DNA from: Frateuria flava
GTDB lineage: Bacteria; Pseudomonadota; Gammaproteobacteria; Xanthomonadales; Rhodanobacteraceae
NCBI RefSeq assembly: GCF_017837635.1
Contig: NZ_JAGJRS010000007.1
Location: forward strand, 62,001-126,000
Length of the DNA stretch: 64,000 nt
Direction: 5' to 3'
Shown here: piece after piece, positions 8,384 to 15,030 of the stretch
Layout of the letters: each line of letters opens with the position of its first letter
Numbering within the stretch: the first letter of the stretch is position 1
Made by a program: the position numbers and the translations under genes
The notes under the pieces: model-generated
What the model was told of the DNA's origin: nothing
Seen by the model: the letters and a program-made list of their open reading frames with translations, nothing else
The model's database searches: none

Positions 8384-9787
8384 ATGTTCCGACGGGTCGC
8401 CATCGTTGGCGGCGGTGCCGCCGCCGTCGCCCTTCTCACCGAACTGGTGGATCGCGCCAGTGCTCCGCTGCACCTGGACTGGTACACCGGCGGCGCGGCG
8501 CAGCCCGGTCGCGGCATCGCCTACGGAACGACCTCGCCGCGCCATCTGCTCAACGTGCGCGCCGCCACCATGGGCATGTTTTCGCGCCGCCCGCGTGGCT
8601 TCCTGGACTTCGCCCAGCGCGCCGATACGCAGGTCGCGGGCACCGATTTCCTGCCGCGGCGGTGGTACGGCGACTACCTGGAAGATCAAGCGGCCAACGC
8701 CCTGGCCCAGTCGCGCAGCCGTGGCGTCGACGTGCGCGTGGTGCCGTTCGCGGCCGATGCGCTGGTTCCCGAGATCGACGGCGTGACCGTGGTCCAGGGC
8801 GAGCGCGCCAGTCGCGTCGATGCGGCGGTGCTGGCCATCGGCGCATTGCCGGTGCGGCCGCTCGATGGCGTGGAAACGGCGCTGCTGGCTGAAGGTCGCT
8901 ACGTTGTCGACCCCTGGTCGTTTCTGGCCTCGAGCGGCCCACACACGGCGCCGCGCGAGGTCGCGCTGGTCGGCCTCGGCCTGACCGCCATCGATGTGTT
9001 GCTGGATCTGGCCGATCGCTGGCCCGATACGCACTTCACCGCGGTCTCCCGCCACGGCCGTCTGCCGGCGGCGCACCTGCCGGTATCGACCGTGCCGGAC
9101 GATGACGGTGGCGCGCTGGTCGAGGCCATGCACGACGCCCCCGAGATCCGCCGCTGGCTGCACCTGTTGCGTGAGGCGATCGCCGCCGGCGACGACTGGC
9201 GCGTGGTCATCGACAGCCTGCGCCCGTCCACCCATCAACTGTGGGAGGCGCTGCCGCTGGCCGAACGCGCGCGCTTCCTTCGACACGCCCGCTGGGCGTG
9301 GGAACGCGCGCGCCACCGCATGCCGCCACAGGTCGAACGGCAGGTGCTGGCGCTCGAACGCGAAGGCCGGCTCAGGCGGGTCCGCGGCCGCGTCACCGCC
9401 GCGCGGTCACGGGGCGGGCACGTCGAGCTTGAGGCATGGCACGCCGGCGTTCGTTCGTCGCTGCTCGCCGACCTGGCGATCCAGACCATCGGGCTGGACA
9501 CCGACGTGCGCAACACGCTCCATCCGCTGATGCGCCAGATGGTCACCAACGGCCACGTCACGCCCGACCCGCTGGGCCTGGGCTGCCAGGCCACGCCGGA
9601 CGGCCGCCTGTGTCACGACGGCACGCCGTGGCCACGGTTGTTCGGCATCGGCAGCCTCATGCGCGGCGCGCGCTGGGAATCGATCGCGATGCCGGAGATC
9701 CAGCTGCAGGCGCGCGTGCTGGCCTCGCAGATGCTGGAACCGGCCGCCGCGCCTGCACGGCGGCGGCTTGCTTCGCAGGCCGGTTGA
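8384..9787 (+). CDS. FAD/NAD(P)-binding oxidoreductase-like protein
   Basis: A 467-residue protein opening with the Rossmann dinucleotide motif VAIVGGGAAAVALL and the segment GRGIAYGTTSPRHLLNVRA, both typical of the FAD-NAD(P)-binding COG4529/HdfD-type proteins. A second nucleotide-binding strand is ALVGLGLTAIDVLLDL near residue 200. ATG 8384 is used because the fold starts at once and CCGGAGAGCC precedes it. Its tight spacing to the cysteine dioxygenase-like gene suggests joint action, perhaps in thiol oxidation, but the reaction is unknown. Confidence 0.82.
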   Translation: MFRRVAIVGGGAAAVALLTELVDRASAPLHLDWYTGGAAQPGRGIAYGTTSPRHLLNVRAATMGMFSRRPRGFLDFAQRADTQVAGTDFLPRRWYGDYLEDQAANALAQSRSRGVDVRVVPFAADALVPEIDGVTVVQGERASRVDAAVLAIGALPVRPLDGVETALLAEGRYVVDPWSFLASSGPHTAPREVALVGLGLTAIDVLLDLADRWPDTHFTAVSRHGRLPAAHLPVSTVPDDDGGALVEAMHDAPEIRRWLHLLREAIAAGDDWRVVIDSLRPSTHQLWEALPLAERARFLRHARWAWERARHRMPPQVERQVLALEREGRLRRVRGRVTAARSRGGHVELEAWHAGVRSSLLADLAIQTIGLDTDVRNTLHPLMRQMVTNGHVTPDPLGLGCQATPDGRLCHDGTPWPRLFGIGSLMRGARWESIAMPEIQLQARVLASQMLEPAAAPARRRLASQAG

Positions 9788-9858
9788 AGCGGCACAGGAT
9801 GGGCTTCAGCCCACCATGCCACCCACCACCCAGGGCGGTGAGCTGAGGCCCGCCCTGC

Positions 9859-10227
9859 TCACTTGCGTCGCGTGGTCCACTGGCTGGCCATCCAGGCGAG
9901 CGCGATGCCGACCGCCACGCCGGCCAACTCGCACAGCACGCGCGTGCCCAGGCCATCGGGGTCGTGCACTTCGGCCAGCTTTGCGCGCAGCAACTGCACC
10001 GATTGCAGGCGCGCGTAGTTGAAGTAGAAAAGGTCGGCCAGATCGCCGCTGCCGGCCAGCGCGACACCCAGCACGTAGGCCCATCCCATCTGCGCGCCAT
10101 GGCTCCAGGCCTCGCGCGTACGCCAGCGGAACAGCAGGAACAGCAACGCACCGACCACTGCCGCGATCAGGCCCGCCTGCAGCCCGCCGATCCAGCCGTA
10201 GCCCATCCAGGATTGGTCGTAATGCAT
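9859..10227 (-). CDS. Hypothetical membrane protein
   Basis: A 122-residue protein starting MHYDQSWMGYGWIGG with two or three hydrophobic segments (about residues 11-32, 47-62 and 95-112) and a basic tail. I do not recognise a family. ATG 10225-10227 is chosen because GGCGGACG lies upstream; in-frame upstream ATGs have no ribosome binding site. It is convergent with the FAD protein gene and divergent from pncA. Probably inner membrane. Confidence 0.6.
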   Translation of the reverse strand: MHYDQSWMGYGWIGGLQAGLIAAVVGALLFLLFRWRTREAWSHGAQMGWAYVLGVALAGSGDLADLFYFNYARLQSVQLLRAKLAEVHDPDGLGTRVLCELAGVAVGIALAWMASQWTTRRK

Positions 10228-10340
10228 CGTCGTCCGCCATTGGTGGACGCGCATTATGCCGGGTGCGCTCCTGCCGCTGCCCGTGGCCACGCATCCTCTT
10301 TCCAGCGTGCGCGCCGACAGTGACCCACTACACTTTCCTG

Positions 10341-10982
10341 ATGAGCCACGCGAACCATCCGTCCGATACCGCCCTGATCGTCGTCGACGTGCAGCCGGAC
10401 TTCATGCCGGGCGGGCCGCTGGCCTGCCACGAAGGCGACGCCATCGTGCCCGGCATCGACGCCCTGCTGCGCGCGCGCCGCTATCGCCACGTGGTCGCCA
10501 CGCAGGACTGGCATCCGCGCGAGCACGTCTCCTTCGCCGCCAACCATGCAGATCGGACGCCGTTCGCGCAGATCACCCTGCACGGCCAACCACAGACCCT
10601 GTGGCCGGTGCATTGCGTGGCCGGAACGCCAGGCGCGGCGCTGCACCCGTCGATCGACTGGACATCGCTGGACCTGATCGTGCGCAAGGGCACCGACCCG
10701 GCGGTCGACTCCTACAGCGCGTTCCGCGAAAACCACGGACCCGGCGGCACCCGCCCACCGACCGGCCTGGCCGGCTGGCTGCGCGAGCGCGGTGTGGCCG
10801 AGGTGCACGTGTGTGGGCTGGCGCGCGACGTATGCGTGCTGTGGACGGTACAGGATGCGCTGGCGCTGGGCTTCCGCGCACACATGCTGTGGGAGCTGAC
10901 GCGACCGGTGACGCCCGCGAGCGACGACGCCACCCGCGCGACACTTGGCTTGCCCAGTCCCCCGCAGGAGCAGTTGGAGTAA
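10341..10982 (+). CDS. pncA: Nicotinamidase (isochorismatase family)
   Basis: A 213-residue cysteine hydrolase that deamidates nicotinamide to nicotinic acid for NAD salvage. The catalytic triad is visible: Asp16 (VVDVQPDF), Lys116 (LIVRKGTD) and Cys165 (CGLARDVCV). The metal ligands Asp56 and His58 (TQDWHP) and His91 (WPVHC) are also present, as in PncA enzymes. ATG 10341 is chosen to match the usual N terminus; no strong ribosome binding site precedes it. It appears monocistronic. Confidence 0.92.
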   Translation: MSHANHPSDTALIVVDVQPDFMPGGPLACHEGDAIVPGIDALLRARRYRHVVATQDWHPREHVSFAANHADRTPFAQITLHGQPQTLWPVHCVAGTPGAALHPSIDWTSLDLIVRKGTDPAVDSYSAFRENHGPGGTRPPTGLAGWLRERGVAEVHVCGLARDVCVLWTVQDALALGFRAHMLWELTRPVTPASDDATRATLGLPSPPQEQLE

Positions 10983-11490
10983 GTCGCGCTTGCCGCAAGC
11001 TGCCCTCTGCGGCGTGGGCTTTGCTTGTCGTTCTTGCGTTGTCTCTTCGTGACTTTGTTGGCTGAGTGCGAGAGCTTCCGAGCGCCTGTGGTGCTCGGAA
11101 ACCCGCGGCAGGCGAGCCAGGTCGCGCAGAGCCGTGCAAGAGCCAGAACCAGAGCCCCATGCGGGAAGCATCCCCGCGAGCCCCGGCCCCTCACCCCAAC
11201 CCTCTCCCCGGAGGGGAGAGGGAGCCAGGTGCGGCGGTCGTGCCGGCACCGGCAGACCCGCCGGGTGCCTCCCTTGCCTCAGCTACCGAGCGCCCGCGGT
11301 AAAGCGGCGGCAGCTCCTCCGAGAGCAAGCGACCCAGCTGCAGCGCACGCACCCGGAGCCCTCGATTTTCCAGGCGTCGATCCGACCGCGGGAATGGCGT
11401 CGATGGAAGCGAGGCTTCCTCCCCCTGAGACGCGACGTTAATCCGGTCCGGCAAGCAAGAGAGCGCTGACGCGCGTGCTTCGCTTGACGC
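10983..11490. other. Intergenic region with palindromic repeat
   Basis: About 500 bp without a convincing gene. Around 11170-11225 it carries the palindromic repeat family of this genome, with CCCGCGAGCCCC, then CTCACCC and the CTCTCCCCGGAGGGGAGAG palindrome. The remaining sequence is GC-rich and has no ribosome-binding-site-led reading frame. Confidence 0.6.
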
Positions 11491-11679
11491 TCAAGCCTCG
11501 TTCTCGCCCGACACCGTCGCCCGCGGCTCACCCTCCGGGTCCACGTTGACGTGCACACCGATGGGCCGGCAGCACACCGGGCAGTCCTCGATGTAGGCCT
11601 GTTCGCCCGCCGAGCCATCGAGCAGCAGCTCGATCCGCTCGCCGCAGTAGGGGCAGGACACGTCAGCGGGGGTCAGCAT
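11491..11679 (-). CDS. CPXCG-motif cysteine-rich protein
   Basis: A 62-residue protein beginning MLTPADVSCPYCGERIELLLDGS with a second pair CPVC at residues 35-38. The CPYCGE plus CPVC arrangement is that of the small CPXCG family, presumably a zinc ribbon. ATG 11677-11679 follows AGAGGTGCCC. Function unknown; similar genes are common single genes in gammaproteobacteria. Confidence 0.8.
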   Translation of the reverse strand: MLTPADVSCPYCGERIELLLDGSAGEQAYIEDCPVCCRPIGVHVNVDPEGEPRATVSGENEA

Positions 11680-11707
11680 GGGCACCTCTGAGCCGATGGC
11701 CGCGCTT

Positions 11708-12160
11708 CTACAAGCGGACGCGGCGCGCGGGGCAAGCGTGCTGCAGTGACCATTGTTCCGGCGTGAGGATCGCAAAGCCGGCATCGCGCAGCGTGCGGCG
11801 CCCGAGCTCGAGCAAGGCACTGTCGCGGCTTAGCAGCCAGCGAGCGCCGGCAGCAGCGGCCAGGGTCAGGAATTTCTGGTCATCGCGGTCGGCGCAACGC
11901 GGCAGCCGGACATCGCACGGGACGGTCGGCAGCGCGCGCACCCGTCGGTCGAACGCCAGCACGGCGCGCTCGCGCCCGGCTGCATCCAGCGCCAGTTGCG
12001 GATAGCCCAGCACGGCCAGCCATTCGTCGCGACAGTCCGCGGCGGTGACCGCCTCGACGGCGTCGCTGGCGAGGGCGGCGGCCAACAGCTCGCAGCGCGG
12101 GTCATCGAATACGAACAGGTCCAGGCAGACGTTGGTGTCCAGCACCACGCGCGGCGGCAT
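11708..12160 (-). CDS. PIN-domain protein, putative toxin-like nuclease
   Basis: A 150-residue protein with a PIN-type start PRVVLDTNVCLDLFVF (Asp8 as first acidic ligand), a central CRDEWLAVL and the C-terminal block DRDDQKFLTLAAAAGARWLLSRDSALL, which supplies the other acidic residues. It matches the COG1569-type PIN proteins annotated as toxin components. PIN domains are Mg2+-dependent RNases. No antitoxin gene is adjacent; the upstream neighbour is a HAD phosphatase ending 10 bp before its start, so the pair is co-transcribed. A housekeeping role is as likely as a toxin role. Confidence 0.75.
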   Translation of the reverse strand: MPPRVVLDTNVCLDLFVFDDPRCELLAAALASDAVEAVTAADCRDEWLAVLGYPQLALDAAGRERAVLAFDRRVRALPTVPCDVRLPRCADRDDQKFLTLAAAAGARWLLSRDSALLELGRRTLRDAGFAILTPEQWSLQHACPARRVRL

Positions 12161-12170
12161 GGCGCTGTCC

Positions 12171-12902
12171 TCAGGGGGCCGCGAGCGGCGCGGCGGCATG
12201 TTCGCCCAGGCGGGCGACTGCTGCCGGGATGCCGGCAGGCCCGTCCACGCTGACCATGCGCTCCTCCTCGCCGCTCAAGCCCGTCTCCAGCTCGTGCGCC
12301 CAGGTCACGTGGTAGGGCATGTGCACGCCCCAGCCACCCAGCGCCAGCACCGGCTCGATGTCCGAACGCAGCGAGTTGCCGACCATCGCGAACTGCGCCG
12401 GCGAAAGGTCGAACTCGCCCAGCACGCGGCGGTAAGTGCGCTCGTTCTTTTCCGACACGATCTCGATGCGGCGGAACAGGTCCGACAGGCCCGACTCGGC
12501 AACCTTCTTCTCCTGGTGGAACAGGTCGCCCTTGGTGATCAGCACGATCGCGTGCCGCGCGGCCACCGCCTCGACCGCCTGGCGGATGCCGGGCAGCAAC
12601 TCCACCGGGTGTTCGAGCACCGTCTTGCCCAGCTGCACGATGCGGTGGATGTCGCGCGCCTCGATGCGCGCGTCGGTCATGGCGATGGCGGTTTCGACCA
12701 TTGACAGCGTCATGCCCTTGGCGCCGTAGCCGAACAGTGCGAGGTTGCGCCGTTCGGTCGCCAGCATGCCCGCCTGGACCTGGCTGTCGGCAACGTCGAT
12801 ATAGCGGGCGAGGATCCGCTGGAACTCGGCGCCGGCGGCCTGGTAGTAGCCCTCGCTGTGCCAGAGGGTGTCGTCGCCGTCGAATCCGATCAGTTCGAGC
12901 AT
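12171..12902 (-). CDS. HAD-family hydrolase
   Basis: A 243-residue haloacid-dehalogenase-like phosphatase. Motif I is IGFDGDDTLWHSE, where the usual first catalytic Asp is FDGDD; motif II is VLITKGD; the Lys motif and motif IV appear as FAMVGNSLRSDIEPVLALGG. The ATG at 12900-12902 puts motif I at residue 7 as is usual; the longer frame adds only a GC-rich leader. Substrate unknown. It is the promoter-proximal gene of the HAD-PIN pair. Confidence 0.85.
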   Translation of the reverse strand: MLELIGFDGDDTLWHSEGYYQAAGAEFQRILARYIDVADSQVQAGMLATERRNLALFGYGAKGMTLSMVETAIAMTDARIEARDIHRIVQLGKTVLEHPVELLPGIRQAVEAVAARHAIVLITKGDLFHQEKKVAESGLSDLFRRIEIVSEKNERTYRRVLGEFDLSPAQFAMVGNSLRSDIEPVLALGGWGVHMPYHVTWAHELETGLSGEEERMVSVDGPAGIPAAVARLGEHAAAPLAAP

Positions 12903-12966
12903 GGGTGCGGGCCGTGGTGGGAACTGCCCATTCTCCCACGCACGGCGCACACGTGGCCTCAGGACG

Positions 12967-13122
12967 TCAGTGGAAGACGCCCAGCAGCCAAAGCACGATC
13001 ACGATCACGATGATCAGGCCCAGGCCTCCGCTGGGGCCGTAGCCCCACGAGCGCGAGTAGCCCCAGGTCGGCAGGCCGAGCAGCGCGAGGATCACCAGGA
13101 TGACCAGGATGGTAATCAGCAT
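12967..13122 (-). CDS. DUF3309 small membrane protein
   Basis: A 51-residue protein, MLITILVILVILALLGLPTW followed by a Tyr/Ser/Gly-rich turn, then a second hydrophobic stretch ending LWLLGVFH. This two-helix pattern with a WGYSRSWGYGPSGG loop is that of DUF3309, a family of tiny membrane proteins common in proteobacteria. The start at 13122 follows AAGGAGTAATAC, a strong ribosome binding site. Function unknown; such genes are often stress-induced. Confidence 0.85.
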   Translation of the reverse strand: MLITILVILVILALLGLPTWGYSRSWGYGPSGGLGLIIVIVIVLWLLGVFH

Positions 13123-13441
13123 GTATTACTCCTTGCCGTTGAGAGTGCTTGCATCGTGCGCGCCACACCCGTTCAGGGTGTGTGAGCCGGCGGAGCGGGA
13201 AACGTGCAGACGCTGAACAGCCGGCCACACCCTGGCGGCGAAGGTCGACGAACAGTGAAACGGGCGCCAATGGCGAATGACGGCCCGGCGCTGGGGGCGT
13301 CCGAATTCCTGAGACAGCCACCGCCTATCGTTGCCGGGCCTTGCGGTCCTCCGCCGCGGGTATCCGATCTGCCTGGCAGTGGCTCGGTTTTTTCATGGCC
13401 GCGTCCCAAGTGCAGGACGCGGCTTTTTTTTGACCGGCGTT
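13123..13441. other. Intergenic region ending in a plus-strand terminator
   Basis: No protein gene is seen. It holds the promoter region of the leftward DUF3309 gene and, at the right, a strong terminator that points rightward although no rightward gene precedes it. A small untranslated RNA reading rightward is possible. Confidence 0.4.
13398..13431 (+). terminator. Rho-independent terminator, plus strand
   Basis: A 9-bp stem GCCGCGTCC / GGACGCGGC with an eight-base loop is followed by eight T residues at 13424-13431. The T tract is on the plus strand only, so it serves rightward transcription. No rightward gene lies upstream. Confidence 0.8.
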
Positions 13442-13816
13442 TCAGGCGCCCACGCGCCGGCGCACCACGTCCATGTCGCGCACCGGACGCACTTCGATCG
13501 CACCGATGCGCGCCCACGGGAAAGCCCGCGCGATACGCATCGCATGATCGAGATCGTCCGCCTCGATCAGGTTGAAGCCGGCCAGGTATTCCTTGGTTTC
13601 CGCGAACGGCCCGTCGAACACGGTGGTGCGCTGCTGGCGCACACGGAACGAGCGGGCGGTCGCGGGCGGCTCGAGCTGTTGCGAGTCGAGCACGCAGCCC
13701 TCCGCGCGCAGTTCGTCGGCATGCGTAAGGCAACCGCGCATGAGCGTGTCGAACTCGCCTTCGGGCAGGGCCTGCAGCAGGGCGTCGTCGACGTACACCA
13801 TCATCAGGAATTTCAT
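13442..13816 (-). CDS. YCII-related (DGPF-domain) protein
   Basis: A 124-residue protein of the YCII-related family. MKFLMMVYVDD at the start and VFDGPFAETKEYLAGFNLIEADDLDHAMRIA (about residues 66-96) are the characteristic blocks. The family has a ferredoxin-like fold and is often encoded next to ECF sigma factors, but none is seen here. Cytoplasmic. Start at 13816 follows GGAAGCCGCCC. Confidence 0.85.
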   Translation of the reverse strand: MKFLMMVYVDDALLQALPEGEFDTLMRGCLTHADELRAEGCVLDSQQLEPPATARSFRVRQQRTTVFDGPFAETKEYLAGFNLIEADDLDHAMRIARAFPWARIGAIEVRPVRDMDVVRRRVGA

Positions 13817-13876
13817 GGGCGGCTTCCGGCGAGTGGGGACGGCCGATTATGGCCGGCCCCGTCACCCGGTGCAGCC

Positions 13877-14428
13877 TCAGTGCAGGCGTGCCACCACCTG
13901 CTTGCCCAGTGCCAGCACGGCCGGGCGCAGCGAGGCCGGATCGCGCTCGCCCACGCGCAGGTTGATCTGGCCCTGGTAGGCGCCCACACGCAGCTTGAGA
14001 CCGGCGGCCCCTTCGGCTTCGGCAAGGAAGGCCTCGTCGCCCAGCCCTGGCACCGGCGTAACGCCGATGCCGCGGCCGGTGAAGTCCTCGCGGCGGGCGG
14101 CCAGCGCCTGGGCGGCCTGCTCGGGCGAGGCCATGCGGGTGAAGTCGATCAACAGCTTGGCGCGGTAGTCACCCGGCTCCGGCTGGTGCAGGTAGGAACA
14201 CATGCCGCCCGCGCCCGCCTTCTGCTCGGTCACGGTGTCGGCACCGTTGGCCTGCAGGATGGCGGCCACGTCGGCCACGGGCATCAGCTGGCACAGGTCC
14301 AGCGGCTGGTCGGCCATCGCCGGTGCGGACGGCGTCGACGTGCTGGCGGTGGTATCGGTGGACTGGTCGTGCGACGAGCAACCGGCCAGCAGCAGGCCAC
14401 CCAGCAGAACCATCTGCAAACGCTTCAT
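13877..14428 (-). CDS. Hypothetical lipoprotein
   Basis: A 183-residue protein starting MKRLQMVLLGGLLLAGCSS, a lipoprotein signal with lipobox LLAGC at Cys17, followed by a Ser/Thr-rich linker (about residues 19-38). The mature domain carries DLCQLMPVADVAAILQANG and a C-x-L pattern, reminiscent of DUF3558-like lipoprotein domains, which is a tentative similarity. The longer frame upstream adds 21 residues without a ribosome binding site. Expected on the periplasmic face of a membrane. Confidence 0.75.
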   Translation of the reverse strand: MKRLQMVLLGGLLLAGCSSHDQSTDTTASTSTPSAPAMADQPLDLCQLMPVADVAAILQANGADTVTEQKAGAGGMCSYLHQPEPGDYRAKLLIDFTRMASPEQAAQALAARREDFTGRGIGVTPVPGLGDEAFLAEAEGAAGLKLRVGAYQGQINLRVGERDPASLRPAVLALGKQVVARLH

Positions 14429-14544
14429 CGGTGCTTCTCCCCAAGCCGCACGTCGCGGCCGGGCGATCATAGACGGATGCCTGCCGGACAAGCGAAGGGC
14501 GACCCGAGGGCCGCCCTTCGCAATGGCAATGGACCGAAGCGGGA

Positions 14545-14736
14545 TCAGTCGTTCTTGTGGCTCTGCTGGCCGGCCTTGACGTGCTGCTCGTGCGTGCCGC
14601 CGCTGCTCTGCTTGCCGGCGCGCACATGTTCTTCGTGCGTGGCGTGATCGCCACCACCGGCCTTGCCGCCCTTGCTGGCAATCGCACGCTGCTTGTCTTC
14701 GTCCATCGATGCGAAACCGCGCTTGTCGTCACTCAT
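14545..14736 (-). CDS. KGG-motif stress-induced small protein
   Basis: A 63-residue hydrophilic protein, MSDDKRGFASMDEDKQRAIA then SKGGKAGGGDHATHEEHVRAGKQ and THEQHVKAGQQSH. The KRGFA...I-SKGG pattern and the repeated H-x-x-H-V-x-A-G-x-Q-S units are those of KGG-repeat (con-10 like) general stress proteins. AGGAGAAACGCC precedes the start. Probably cytoplasmic and intrinsically disordered. Confidence 0.82.
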   Translation of the reverse strand: MSDDKRGFASMDEDKQRAIASKGGKAGGGDHATHEEHVRAGKQSSGGTHEQHVKAGQQSHKND

Positions 14737-14930
14737 GGCGTTTCTCCTGTCGTTTGGAAGGAAAGTCCGCCCAGCTGGCGAACGCTGTCCACACTAGCGA
14801 GCGGCCCATAAAGAACCCCTTAGCTGCGAATCAACGGGCTCCTCCACAGCCTTGCGTTCACGTTGGTTGCGCGGCGGCCACCGCATAAGCAGTGCGTCCC
14901 CTTTCCTGTCCCCCAGCCCACACGCGCTCC

Positions 14931-15016
14931 TTGCGGGCGATGCTTTTCGACCGTCGATGCACAACGAGCGAGAGCATCGCCCGCAAGCGGGCTCCCGCAA
15001 GGGGGTGCCGAACGAG
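14931..15016. repeat. Long inverted repeat upstream of mfd
   Basis: TTGCGGGCGATGCT at about 14932-14945 pairs with AGCATCGCCCGCAA at about 14972-14986, a 14-bp perfect stem. It is followed by a second small GCGGGCTCCCGC palindrome. This is a REP-like structure just before the mfd start and could affect expression of that gene. Confidence 0.6.
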
Positions 15017-15030
15017 TGAGTAGACGAGCC

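Noticed and set aside
13200-13380. Segments near the orphan terminator recall 5S rRNA pieces (CAGTGAAACG, GCCTGGCAG)
   Set aside because: The conserved 5S helices and their spacing are absent; the likeness is limited to short fragments.
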